Below, piece by piece: positions 7,728 through 16,132 of a DNA stretch of 33,223 nt (positions are counted from its first letter, which is position 1; the number at the start of each line of letters is the position of its first letter). A model generated the notes under the pieces. That model was given only the letters and a program-made list of their open reading frames with translations. It ran no database searches and was not told where the DNA came from. A program made the position numbers and the translations under genes. This stretch comes from Pseudomonadota bacterium (GTDB lineage Bacteria; Desulfobacterota; Desulfobacteria; Desulfobacterales; Desulfobacteraceae): contig JAHIVS010000003.1 of assembly GCA_018816605.1 (NCBI GenBank), forward strand, positions 1-33,223, in the 5' to 3' direction.

Positions 7728-8483
7728 ATGAGTTTTAAAATAGACGGTATATTTGTTCCCTCCGTAGGAGTGGATCTGGTTTTCAATATGAATTCCTTAA
7801 ATCCCGTATCCCAGTCTTCTATCATCTACGATACCGACTTTCAAAGAAACACCATTACCATCGCCCAACCCATTGTTCCAATCACGAAAACAACCGCCTT
7901 TGATCAATTGCATATCACAACCACTACCCAAAGCCTGCAGCAAACGGTCAGGGCCGGAATTGAATGTATTTCATACGAATTTCTGGACCAATACCGCCTG
8001 GCCAATCAAACAATCTCAAGGGCTCTTGCCCTCACCTACAAGCTCCCGGTGATGGAAACCAACATCAGATCGGCCTTTCGCCTGCCTTTGAGCCACAAAC
8101 ACACCATCAAGGCGAAAATTCTATACAAACAGACTGAATACTATACTGCCAAAGATTTTGGCATAAGGGACATCTCCTTTACCGGAATGGGACTTGTTAT
8201 CCCTAAAAACAAAGCCGGCGTTCCCAATCCACTCACAGCCATCCGTAAATCAGATATATTTGCCATGGGTGTCATTCTTGTTGACAGGGGAGAGGAAAAG
8301 CCTGTGGGATCATTCCCCGTAAAAGCGATCGCCATACGGGTGAATAAAAATTATTCAGACACCCACATCCTTGTCGGCTTAAAAATAACACAAATGGGAC
8401 AGAAAAATGAAATCCTGTTAAACCGATTTATTCACAATGCGCAAATTGACGAATTAAAACGGCTCCGCGCCAAGAACAATTAG
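7728..8483 (+). CDS. PilZ-domain protein, probable c-di-GMP receptor
   Basis: The 251-residue soluble protein has an N-terminal beta-rich region (about 1-105, YcgR-N-like in flavour) followed by a PilZ domain. The two c-di-GMP contact motifs are intact: R114-SAF-R118 (RxxxR) and D148-I-S150-FT-G153 (DxSxxG). The C-terminal helix LLNRFIHNAQIDELKRL is typical of PilZ proteins. PilZ domains bind c-di-GMP and modulate motility, pili or exopolysaccharide; the partner here is unknown. The ATG has no strong ribosome site. Its 3' end overlaps the convergent exonuclease I gene by 30 bases. Confidence 0.85.
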   Translation: MSFKIDGIFVPSVGVDLVFNMNSLNPVSQSSIIYDTDFQRNTITIAQPIVPITKTTAFDQLHITTTTQSLQQTVRAGIECISYEFLDQYRLANQTISRALALTYKLPVMETNIRSAFRLPLSHKHTIKAKILYKQTEYYTAKDFGIRDISFTGMGLVIPKNKAGVPNPLTAIRKSDIFAMGVILVDRGEEKPVGSFPVKAIAIRVNKNYSDTHILVGLKITQMGQKNEILLNRFIHNAQIDELKRLRAKNN

Positions 8484-9908
8484 GTTTTCCACATAGGCCT
8501 TTAGCCAAGCAAGAATCTTCTTCTGCAGAGGGGTAAATGCCTTGTCGCCCGTCTGAAGTTCCTTTAAATCTGCCATTGCCTGTGCACACCCATGCTTTGG
8601 GTCCCCTCGGAAATCGACTATCTTTTCCTGTGGATTCAAAGATGCCAGGAGTCTGAGGTGGTCTTTATACTCCCGGGTTGCCAGATCCGGGGAGAGAAAC
8701 CCGGCCGGGAAATTTCGCAACAAAATCCGATTTGACAATTCTTTCACGCGGGCACTGGTAAAAGAAGCACATGCAATAGCCTTCTTAGAATCCTCGGCCC
8801 CATGGAAGCGGTTGATTTCTTTTTTTTCCAATGTGGAAAAAAAACCGGCCTGGTAAAGGGCGGCATCGGGATCAATATTGGGAACAATGGGATATTGATA
8901 GTTGCGATGGTATTGAATGGTCTTTAAAAATCGCTCCGGCGACGATTGAATCCTCTCCAGATTCCCTTTCAGTCTTTCATGGGATCCAGGTGTAAGCCTG
9001 GCCTTGAATCTCTCCAGAAAAGGCAGAACAATCAATTCATCTCCCGGGCGCTTCCTGATAACAAATAGGTCATAGATATCGGATTCTTCATCACTTCTCC
9101 ATGCATCTTCAGTGTCCAATCGGATCCAGAGGCTCTGATTTTTATAAGGCACGGATTCTCCCACATGAATCACCGGGGCGATAAAATTATTTTTAGCTCC
9201 AAATGACGCAGAAACCATAAGACAGATGCGGAATACGAAATTGTCAATTTTGCATTTCTTTTCCAGAGAATTGATTCTTAAGGTGTCTTTGGTTTTATTG
9301 AAAAAGGCCAGGGCATATGCCCATATCTCTTTCTGCTGTGAAAAAATCCGGCAGAGCTCGATCACCGCTTCAACATCATTCATGGCTTCATGGGCACGAC
9401 CGGAAGTTACAAATTTATTTTCATGGCTGAGAAGCTCAAGCTTCAGGCTTGGGTTGCCGTTCTCCTGGTGCGGCCATTGTAAAACATGGCCACAGAACAC
9501 GTAAAAAAGCGTGGTCACCGGCAGCAGATCCATCCGTGAGCATTGATTTGCATATTGATGGCTATAGGGGTCGAGAAGATTTCTATAAAAAAGAAATCTT
9601 AAAAAGACGTCATCAAATCCAAGGGAATTGTAGCCCACACTGATTGTGCCGGGCGTATTAACAAGTTTATGGATCTTCACCGCTGCCTGATATTCTGTAA
9701 TACCGCAGTCCAGTTCATCAGGGGTCAGGCAATGGGTGATAAATGCATGGGGAGAAGGGACGATATCCCTTCGAAGCTTTATTGTCACTGACTCCCTGGA
9801 AATCGGTGCCAGACCAAGATCCGTCCGAATGCAGGCAAAGGTAAGAATCTGGTCGAATGCCGGATTGAGTCCCGAGGTTTCAACATCATAAAACAGAAGG
9901 GTTTTCAT
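8454..9908 (-). CDS. sbcB: Exodeoxyribonuclease I (ExoI)
   Basis: The 484-residue protein (E. coli ExoI has 475) starts with the DEDD exonuclease motif YDVET (D8, E10). It continues with conserved blocks such as GYNSLGFDDVFLRFLFYRN, SRMDLLPV, and the third motif HEAMNDVEAV. The C-terminal half keeps the ExoI SH3-like and helical regions, including YQAGFFS and RNFPA. ExoI degrades single-stranded DNA 3' to 5' in recombination and mismatch repair. It has no operon partner: a terminator lies upstream (end of rpsI) and its 3' end overlaps the PilZ gene. ExoI is best known from gammaproteobacteria, so this may be a transferred gene. Confidence 0.92.
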   Translation of the reverse strand: MKTLLFYDVETSGLNPAFDQILTFACIRTDLGLAPISRESVTIKLRRDIVPSPHAFITHCLTPDELDCGITEYQAAVKIHKLVNTPGTISVGYNSLGFDDVFLRFLFYRNLLDPYSHQYANQCSRMDLLPVTTLFYVFCGHVLQWPHQENGNPSLKLELLSHENKFVTSGRAHEAMNDVEAVIELCRIFSQQKEIWAYALAFFNKTKDTLRINSLEKKCKIDNFVFRICLMVSASFGAKNNFIAPVIHVGESVPYKNQSLWIRLDTEDAWRSDEESDIYDLFVIRKRPGDELIVLPFLERFKARLTPGSHERLKGNLERIQSSPERFLKTIQYHRNYQYPIVPNIDPDAALYQAGFFSTLEKKEINRFHGAEDSKKAIACASFTSARVKELSNRILLRNFPAGFLSPDLATREYKDHLRLLASLNPQEKIVDFRGDPKHGCAQAMADLKELQTGDKAFTPLQKKILAWLKAYVENLIVLGAEPF

Positions 9909-9929
9909 TTCTCTTTTTTCATCTCAAAC

Positions 9930-9966
9930 CACAAAAGGGGAAAACAAACCCATTGTTTTTCCCCTT
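9930..9966 (-). terminator. Rho-independent terminator after rplM-rpsI
   Basis: AAGGGGAAAACAA (9935-9947) pairs with TTG-TTTTTCCCCTT (9953-9966), with one bulged base. Read on the minus strand, the stem is followed by TTTTGT. It lies 29 bases beyond the rpsI stop and just before the sbcB start. Confidence 0.75.
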
Positions 9967-9994
9967 CGGCATTTCAAAAATTGTATAAAAAAGA

Positions 9995-10390
9995 CTATCT
10001 CTTTGAAAACTGGAAACTTGCTCTTGCGCCTTTTTTACCGTATTTTTTACGTTCTTTGGTCCTTGAATCCCTGGTCAAAAAGCCGGCGCTTTTCAGAACG
10101 CCTCTCAATTCGGGATCGACAAGCACAAGGGCTTTTGAAACACCATGGCGGATTGCACCGGCCTGCCCTGTTTGTCCACCCCCCATTACGGTGACTCTAA
10201 TATCAAAGGCATCACTCTTTTGCGTCAGTACCAAGGGTGAAACGAGTGATTTTCGGTTCACACTGACATCAAAATACTCGTCCATCTCTCTATTGTTGAC
10301 AACAACCTTACCCGTCCCAGGCACCAGCCATACTTTGGCCACAGAGTCTTTTCTTTTACCTGTTGCGTAAAATGCGTTTCCACTTTCCAT
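9995..10390 (-). CDS. rpsI: 30S ribosomal protein uS9
   Basis: The 131-residue protein has the S9 signatures [15 protein letters not shown] near the N-terminus and [19 protein letters not shown] in the middle. The basic C-terminal tail ends in FSKR, which in ribosomes reaches the P-site tRNA anticodon. It lies 46 bp behind rplM, the standard L13-S9 pair, and is followed by a terminator. The ribosome site is weak (AGGA about 13 bases from ATG). Confidence 0.97.
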   Translation of the reverse strand: MESGNAFYATGKRKDSVAKVWLVPGTGKVVVNNREMDEYFDVSVNRKSLVSPLVLTQKSDAFDIRVTVMGGGQTGQAGAIRHGVSKALVLVDPELRGVLKSAGFLTRDSRTKERKKYGKKGARASFQFSKR

Positions 10391-10436
10391 TGATATTATC
10401 GCGTCCTTTATGTCTTAATCTTAAAATTCAACCAGT

Positions 10437-10871
10437 TTAAATTTCAATTGCTTCAGGCTTCTGAGCAGCATGCGGATGCTGATCTCCCGTATACACAAAT
10501 AATTTTTTACAAAGCTTTCTTCCGAGCTTGTTCTTGGGAAGCATCCCCCGAACCGCTTTCTTGAGAATTTCTCCCGGCTTTTTCTCAATCAACTCTTTTG
10601 CCGTGACAGACTTTATACTACCAATATACCCGGAATGACGATAATACTTCTTTTGATCCAGCTTATCTCCTGTCAACCGCAATTTATCCGCATTGATCAC
10701 AACAACCCAGTCCCCCATATCCACATGGGGAGTAAAAAGAGGGTTATGCTTTCCGCGGATTCTGTACGCCACTTGAGATGCCAATCTGCCAAGGATCAGA
10801 TCCTTTGCGTCAATTACGCACCAATTCTCTTTGTTGTCTGATCTTTTTGCACTATATGTATACTTTTTCAA
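10437..10871 (-). CDS. rplM: 50S ribosomal protein uL13
   Basis: The 144-residue protein contains the L13 signatures WCVIDAKDLILGRLAS, YYRHSGYIGSIK and VRGMLPKNKLGRKLCKKLFVYTG. It is an early-assembly 23S rRNA-binding protein. The start is TTG at 10871, with AGGAG nine bases upstream; no ATG is available in this position. It has its own promoter (10907-10935), so it need not depend on the bactofilin/tol operon upstream. Confidence 0.97.
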   Translation of the reverse strand: MKKYTYSAKRSDNKENWCVIDAKDLILGRLASQVAYRIRGKHNPLFTPHVDMGDWVVVINADKLRLTGDKLDQKKYYRHSGYIGSIKSVTAKELIEKKPGEILKKAVRGMLPKNKLGRKLCKKLFVYTGDQHPHAAQKPEAIEI

Positions 10872-10906
10872 TTTTTCACGCTCCTGTTCATAAACACAAT
10901 CAGCAA

Positions 10907-10935
10907 TATCTACAGAATTTTTGTATCCATGTCAA
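10907..10935 (-). promoter_or_regulatory. Predicted promoter of rplM-rpsI
   Basis: On the minus strand a perfect TTGACA (10930-10935) is followed after 17 bases by TAGATA (10907-10912). It lies just beyond the bactofilin stop codon, giving a leader of about 28 bases before the rplM start. Confidence 0.7.
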
Positions 10936-10942
10936 GCAGATT

Positions 10943-11350
10943 TTATAATTCTATCTGTTTTTCCTTTTTAAGACCGGGAACGAAAGAGGCATTCTCCTTC
11001 CCGGGGGAAAGCCGGCTGGACGTTTTACAGGAAACTTCCGCATTCAAAATACCGCCGTTTTCAACGATCAGATCCTGACACTCCACTTTCCCGGCACAGA
11101 CACCCGTGGCAAGGATAATCAACTCTTTGGACGCAAAGATTTCTCCTTGGAAATTACCGCCAATGGTTATACTGGATACCTTGGTGGCACTGGAATTAAC
11201 AAGCCCATCTTCGGCAATAACAATGACATCTCCGTCAATGGTTCCGGTCACCTGCCCCTTAATAATCAGCTTTCCGGTACTGGATATGGATCCGTCAATT
11301 TTCAGTTCCTTATCAATGATGGAAAGGTTTTGCCTGTCTTTTTTCCCCAC
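10943..11350 (-). CDS. Bactofilin (polymer-forming cytoskeletal protein)
   Basis: The 135-residue protein has the bactofilin core: short beta-helix rungs with repeated glycines and hydrophobics (KIDGSISSTGKLIIKGQVTG, TIDGDVIVIAEDG, ITIGGNFQGEI) between short polar tails. Bactofilins polymerise without nucleotide at the inner face of the membrane and position peptidoglycan enzymes; CcmA of Helicobacter is the cell-shape example. The start is GTG at 11350, with AGGAG seven bases upstream; an in-frame GTG at 11365 is too close to that site. It lies 19 bases after the Csd4-like gene, which strongly suggests a shared role in cell shape. Confidence 0.9.
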   Translation of the reverse strand: MGKKDRQNLSIIDKELKIDGSISSTGKLIIKGQVTGTIDGDVIVIAEDGLVNSSATKVSSITIGGNFQGEIFASKELIILATGVCAGKVECQDLIVENGGILNAEVSCKTSSRLSPGKENASFVPGLKKEKQIEL

Positions 11351-11369
11351 AGTCAGTCTCCTCACATGC

Positions 11370-12860
11370 TTATGATTGAATATCTATAAAAATCCGGCCG
11401 ACTTCTTTACCCACAAGTGTGGTCAATATATAATAACGCCTGCCGATTTTATCCATGGAATAACGCGGCATCAGAACATCTGTCCCGGTATCGATCATAT
11501 ACCCCCTGTCTTCGCCGTTATTGACACTATTATTCCCGACAAATCCTTTAAAATTCACCACGTATTCAGACGGGTCTATGTTCCCTGTAATAATGTCTTC
11601 TATGATCAGCTTATCGCCATGCCGGATCTTCACATGGGCGTAATTATCCACAATAACGGTTTTTCCATTGATCTTTAGCTTGTATCGAATACTTTCTTCT
11701 TTTTTTGACTCCGTTACTGCAAGCGTATTGATTTTATCAAACCCCTTATCGTCGAAATCTAAAAAGACGCTGCCACAGGCATAAAAATCTTTTTTTGCCT
11801 CTATTCTAGTGGGTTCGTTAATAATCAATTTTTTTTTCATGTCATTATAGTCGTTTCCGACCCCGAGAACATCCACACTTAATCCCCGTTCATAATTGGC
11901 CACAATATCATGCACCTGGACCATATCCCCTTTGTTAATTTTCAGGTGCTGCATTTTCCCAACCACAACGGGAATAGAATCATTAACAGAAATGATCATA
12001 TACTGCATCTCAGGTTTCTTCAAATCTATACCGGGTGTCTGGGGCAAAATATCCAGAATTTCCATAAACCCGTTGATGGCATAAATATGCTGCCTCACCT
12101 TCTGCTCAAGGGATAATGTTTTTGTGGACTCAACACCAAAAGCCGGTATTTTGCATACATTAAGGGCATAATACGTAGCAGATCCACGCTGCTCCTTATG
12201 GGGGGTGTCCGGGTGATTTGTCCTGTGGTTGTTAAAATGAAAAAACAAGGCTTTGTCTTCAATATTCATATTGATTCTGTCAATAACCTGCCCGGCCATT
12301 GCTTCGAGATCCACCCGTTTCTGATTTCCGCCAGGCTCTAAAAACGATTCATCGGCAATAATCGACTGTCCGTATTTTTCCGGATTTTTTTCAGCACTTT
12401 CCCAGGTGGCTGAATAGATACCCGAGCCCTCATGAAGATTGAGAAAGCAATCGCTCTCGCAAATAAGTTTTTTTAGGACATTCACCACTGCGGTTTCATA
12501 ATTTACGGTATGATCATCCATAAATTTCCGGTTCATATCCTGGTTAATCTGTCGTTCTTTTTTCAGGATTGAGGGAAAATTTGCCCGGGGGACCACAATG
12601 AGGTTTCCCTTTTCAAGTGAAAAGTCAGCATAGAAATCAGCAGCAAGAAACCCACCCGGCTCATCTCCCTGAATTCCCCCGATAATCAACAGGGTTTTGC
12701 CCGGTTTTGCACCAAAGATCCTGTATACATTCAGCTCATTTTCTTCGCCTTCAAAAAAAACCGTATGGGTCCTTTGTCCGGATAGGGTAACCGAACACAT
12801 CGCCAGGACCAGAAAAATGCCCCTGAAAATAATAATCCCAGCCTTGAATAACTGTTTCAT
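11370..12860 (-). CDS. Csd4/Pgp1-like M99-family zinc carboxypeptidase
   Basis: The 496-residue protein has an N-terminal signal sequence or anchor (about 7-28). A carboxypeptidase domain follows with GGIQGDEPGG (Q64, E67), the arginine motif DMNRKF (R111), LNLHEGSG (H143) and FGVEST (E244, probable catalytic Glu). In ordinary M14 enzymes the first ligand is His; Gln here matches the Helicobacter Csd4 zinc site. Csd4/Pgp1 trims peptidoglycan tripeptides to dipeptides and is needed for helical shape. The C-terminal half (about 280-496) is beta-rich and resembles the M99 C-terminal region. The start codon overlaps the upstream stop by one base (TAATG), implying coupled translation. The exact substrate here is inferred. 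Confidence 0.85.
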   Translation of the reverse strand: MKQLFKAGIIIFRGIFLVLAMCSVTLSGQRTHTVFFEGEENELNVYRIFGAKPGKTLLIIGGIQGDEPGGFLAADFYADFSLEKGNLIVVPRANFPSILKKERQINQDMNRKFMDDHTVNYETAVVNVLKKLICESDCFLNLHEGSGIYSATWESAEKNPEKYGQSIIADESFLEPGGNQKRVDLEAMAGQVIDRINMNIEDKALFFHFNNHRTNHPDTPHKEQRGSATYYALNVCKIPAFGVESTKTLSLEQKVRQHIYAINGFMEILDILPQTPGIDLKKPEMQYMIISVNDSIPVVVGKMQHLKINKGDMVQVHDIVANYERGLSVDVLGVGNDYNDMKKKLIINEPTRIEAKKDFYACGSVFLDFDDKGFDKINTLAVTESKKEESIRYKLKINGKTVIVDNYAHVKIRHGDKLIIEDIITGNIDPSEYVVNFKGFVGNNSVNNGEDRGYMIDTGTDVLMPRYSMDKIGRRYYILTTLVGKEVGRIFIDIQS

Positions 12861-13774
12861 TAACTTGCTTCTGCCTCGGTAATATCAATGAGGCTTTCAA
12901 ACATAAGGTCCCCATTGTCGTTAAAAATATAGATGGCAGCTTTTTTAAAAAAATCCGGCCCTGCCTTGCTTTCAATTCTGAATTTCACCGGCTTAAAATG
13001 GGCAATGGAAAAATATTGTCCTTTTCTGTATTGGGAGGGAACCCCATTCTCCAATGGGCCTGCCGGAACCACCAGCCATTCCTTCTGGGTTTTGTTTTCA
13101 GGCTTAAGAATGGTGAATATCCGCCCGGAAACACCTCCGGGCGCATCTGATATGTTCCGGATGTCAAATCGCACCAGCAGATCTCCGCCGGTACCCTCCC
13201 GGGTAACGATAAACTTTTCTATGGAAACCGTCCGGAGTGCCAGTTCTTTTGATTCCATCCCTGTGGAATCCTGTCCGTTCTCTTTTGCCATATCGGTTTC
13301 AGGCAGCAAAACCAATTCTTGGGGCATGGGTTCAGGTGTCGCTTTTTCTTCAGTGCTAACCGCCCTTGGGTCTTGTTTTTCTTTAATACCGGCCTTTTTT
13401 TCCTTTGCAGTGGTCACCGGAGCCTTTGCGGGTATCAGACCCCCTGGTTCTTTGCCGGAAATAACCAGTCTGGCCATGAGAACTTCTTTTTCACTGGTTA
13501 ATTGAGCCACTTTTTTTTTCAACTCAAGCACTTGCCCTTTATACTGTTTATTTTCAACGGCCTGACTGGAAAAAAAATAGTGGAACCAAATGGCAGCAAA
13601 TAAACAAACAACACTGGTCACAAAAAAAATATAAACAAGCGCCCTCAAATATCCAGCTGATGTTACCTCTCCGTAAGCATCGATAACAAGGATGGTTTTT
13701 CTTTTCTTTTTTTTATATGGAGACGGTTTTGCCCGGGCTATTTCTCTTTCCAGTTCTCTTGAGATATCTTCCAT
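12860..13774 (-). CDS. Unrecognised bitopic membrane protein of the cell-shape cassette
   Basis: I do not recognise this 304-residue protein. It has a charged cytoplasmic N-terminus (1-42, with the basic stretch YKKKKRK at 20-26) and one transmembrane helix (about 43-68; positive residues before it predict N-in). A coiled coil follows (about 72-104, QVLELKKKVAQLTSEKEVLMARL), then a Pro/Lys/Glu-rich linker (about 108-175) and a beta-rich C-terminal domain (about 180-300) with VSIEKFIVTREGTGGDLLVRFDIRN. The start ATG has AAAGGTGG upstream and overlaps the preceding gene by 37 bases; its stop overlaps the Csd4-like start by one base. Position between two periplasmic peptidoglycan enzymes and near a bactofilin suggests a scaffold across the membrane. 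That role is inference. Confidence 0.8.
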   Translation of the reverse strand: MEDISRELEREIARAKPSPYKKKKRKTILVIDAYGEVTSAGYLRALVYIFFVTSVVCLFAAIWFHYFFSSQAVENKQYKGQVLELKKKVAQLTSEKEVLMARLVISGKEPGGLIPAKAPVTTAKEKKAGIKEKQDPRAVSTEEKATPEPMPQELVLLPETDMAKENGQDSTGMESKELALRTVSIEKFIVTREGTGGDLLVRFDIRNISDAPGGVSGRIFTILKPENKTQKEWLVVPAGPLENGVPSQYRKGQYFSIAHFKPVKFRIESKAGPDFFKKAAIYIFNDNGDLMFESLIDITEAEAS

Positions 13775-15048
13775 AAACCACCTTTCTTGACAAGTTTAAG
13801 CTGCTTTGTTCCCTTGGTTGAAAAATTACTGGATTCGTACTCCTGAAGAAAGGTAACCTCACAGCCATCTTTCTTTGTGGTTATTTTAAAATTTTTGCCG
13901 GTCACAGTGATATAATTATACTTTTGGGCAAGCTGGGTTTTCCGCTTGACCCAGGATTTTTTATCCAGGCCGTCAGAATAAAAATCATCTGCGTAAAACC
14001 CGGCATATGCATCCATATTCTTTGAGGACCATGCTGCCAGCCATTTTTGAACCATTTCCATGGGAGGTATTTCCCTGGTTTTAAAATTGACAAGTTTTTG
14101 AGCTGCTGCAATCAAAGGAACATCAATTGCCTTATAGGGTTCCGATTTTTTATGAATCACATCCCCGACAATTTTATATGCCTGTGCCGATTCTTTTATA
14201 AACAACTTTTTTTTGCCTATCAATATCTTCTCTTTTCCGGAAGCCAAGCTAAAATCAAACAATGCAACGACAACGTCATCATGGGCATAAATACCGACAC
14301 TTGCCATTTCCATCGTTAGGGGTCTCTTATCTGAAATTGCCTTCTCCCTCAGAGTAGACCAGGTCTCCCACCAGGATATGTTCGGCAGATATTCCTCCGA
14401 ATAAAAGGCAAGATACTGATGATAGCTTCCTGTTTCCATGGTATGGGCCCAGTTGTCCAGCAGTTTGAGTATTTCTTTTTCCTTGAGGGCTTGAACATCC
14501 GGATCTGTTTTTAAAATTTTCTCAACAATAATCAGAGGTGTTGAATCCAATTGAATATAATCGGCCAATGAAACAATATTGTTATTTTCAAGGGCAATAC
14601 AGCCATTGGAATCCATTGGCTTGAGCACCTTATCCGTCCCATGAATCCAGATGGCAGAGCCTTCTTTTCCCCTGCGCTGATCAAGAAAATTCGGATAGTC
14701 GGAAGGAAATGCCTTTTTCCCGTAGATAGGTGTTAGATAGCGCTCTTCATATTTATCGATCAAAAAATAGACCCCTTCAGGGGTTTTCTTGTCTCCTGCT
14801 TTTTTTTTGGGGCCCGGGGCTTCGCCGGTGGAACAGGCCGCTTTAAACGCCAAGTTATTGTCCTTGGCTTTCAGGGAATAGACATAAAGGGTTTGGCTTT
14901 CTTTTTCCACCAGAATGGCATTTCCCTTTTCCGGCAGGGTGATAATGGAAGCAGGGAGTGTATTGTCGGCTGCAACACCAGAACAGAATACCAGTATCGC
15001 CAAACACACATAAATGGGAGACAGGAGGTTCATTTTATTGTTTTTCAT
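13738..15048 (-). CDS. Csd6/Pgp2-like L,D-transpeptidase-fold protein with two NTF2-like repeats
   Basis: The 436-residue secreted protein has a signal peptide (about 6-27, cleavage near GVAA-DN). A YkuD domain (about 40-180) follows, with the catalytic signature IWIHGT (H136) and S147-N-G-C150-I. Two similar C-terminal segments (about 190-305 and 325-436) contain NTF2-like sequence such as WLAAWSSKNMDAYAGFYADDFYS. Helicobacter Csd6 and Campylobacter Pgp2 combine the same YkuD fold with one NTF2-like domain and act as L,D-carboxypeptidases on tetrapeptides. The product would therefore feed the Csd4-like enzyme downstream. It starts 11 bases after ruvB; the ribosome site is poor, and an internal ATG at 15033 is an alternative start. 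Confidence 0.85.
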   Translation of the reverse strand: MKNNKMNLLSPIYVCLAILVFCSGVAADNTLPASIITLPEKGNAILVEKESQTLYVYSLKAKDNNLAFKAACSTGEAPGPKKKAGDKKTPEGVYFLIDKYEERYLTPIYGKKAFPSDYPNFLDQRRGKEGSAIWIHGTDKVLKPMDSNGCIALENNNIVSLADYIQLDSTPLIIVEKILKTDPDVQALKEKEILKLLDNWAHTMETGSYHQYLAFYSEEYLPNISWWETWSTLREKAISDKRPLTMEMASVGIYAHDDVVVALFDFSLASGKEKILIGKKKLFIKESAQAYKIVGDVIHKKSEPYKAIDVPLIAAAQKLVNFKTREIPPMEMVQKWLAAWSSKNMDAYAGFYADDFYSDGLDKKSWVKRKTQLAQKYNYITVTGKNFKITTKKDGCEVTFLQEYESSNFSTKGTKQLKLVKKGGLWKISQENWKEK

Positions 15049-15059
15049 TTTTATTGTTT

Positions 15060-16130
15060 TTACCCGTCCGAATTTTGTTTATCCGGATCTTTCGCAATGA
15101 TCTTAAGATGGTGATACGCTTTTTCAGATGCTTTTCTACCACTTGAGGTGCGAAGCACCAATCCGATTTTGAGCAAAAAGGGTTCCACAACATCCACAAG
15201 CGTATCGGTTTCTTCCTGGAGGGTGGCGGCTATGGCCTCTATCCCCACGGGGCCTCCCTTATAAAAGTCAATAATGGTTTTTAAATAATTTCTGTCAAGA
15301 CTGGTAAGCCCAAGGGTGTCTATGCCTTCAAGACAAAGGGCTGCCCGCACTGTTGATTGGGTAACTTCTCCATTGGATTTAACCTGGGAATAATCCCGGA
15401 CGCGTTTTAAAATACGATTGGCGACCCGGGGAGTTCCCCGGGACCTTCGGGCAAGCTCCACTGCTCCCCTGTCTGAAATAGGGGTCCTCAAAAGTACAGC
15501 AGAGCGTTTGATGATCACCACCAGATCTTCAACAGAATAAAAATCAAGGGTGCGAAAAATACCGAACCGATCCCTCAAAGGGGCTGACAACAACCCCACC
15601 CTTGTGGTGGCTCCCACCAGAACAAATTGTTTAAGACGGTATCGATGACTTCGGGCATGAATCCCTTTATCAAAAACAAAATCCACTGCAAAATCTTCCA
15701 TGGCCGGATAGAGGAACTCTTCTACCACCTTTGGAATCCTGTGGATTTCATCAATAAAGAGGATATCGCCCTCTCCCAGGTGTGTCAGGATACCCACAAG
15801 ATCTCCCCCCTTTTCCAGGGTCGGCCCCGAGGTAATCGTCAATTCCTTTCCCATTTCACTGGCAATGATATGGGAAACCGTTGTTTTCCCTAAACCAGGC
15901 GGCCCATGCAGCAAAATATGATCCAGGGGCTCGTTTCTTATTTTTGCCGCCTGGATTGCAATTTTCAGGGTATCAACCACATCTTGCTGTCCCACATAGT
16001 CATTAAAGTTCGTGGGCCGAAGAGATACAATCTCTGCCAGCTGGTCTTCTGGAATATGGGCGGAGGTTACAACCCCTTTGGGGTCTGTTCTTTTATCCGA
16101 TGATGAAAAAGAGAGGATATCATTGTCCAT
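15060..16130 (-). CDS. ruvB: Holliday junction branch-migration ATPase RuvB
   Basis: The 356-residue AAA+ motor has Walker [11 protein letters not shown] (75-84), Walker B FIDEIHR (125-131), the sensor [18 protein letters not shown], and the C-terminal winged helix for DNA. RuvB hexamers pump DNA through RuvA-bound Holliday junctions. The start is two bases after the ruvA stop. It is the last of the ruvCAB set. Confidence 0.97.
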   Translation of the reverse strand: MDNDILSFSSSDKRTDPKGVVTSAHIPEDQLAEIVSLRPTNFNDYVGQQDVVDTLKIAIQAAKIRNEPLDHILLHGPPGLGKTTVSHIIASEMGKELTITSGPTLEKGGDLVGILTHLGEGDILFIDEIHRIPKVVEEFLYPAMEDFAVDFVFDKGIHARSHRYRLKQFVLVGATTRVGLLSAPLRDRFGIFRTLDFYSVEDLVVIIKRSAVLLRTPISDRGAVELARRSRGTPRVANRILKRVRDYSQVKSNGEVTQSTVRAALCLEGIDTLGLTSLDRNYLKTIIDFYKGGPVGIEAIAATLQEETDTLVDVVEPFLLKIGLVLRTSSGRKASEKAYHHLKIIAKDPDKQNSDG

Positions 16131-16132
16131 CT

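Noticed and set aside
9680..9695. Partial match to the 7653-7706 repeat arm inside sbcB
   Set aside because: Only about eight bases match and it lies within conserved coding sequence.
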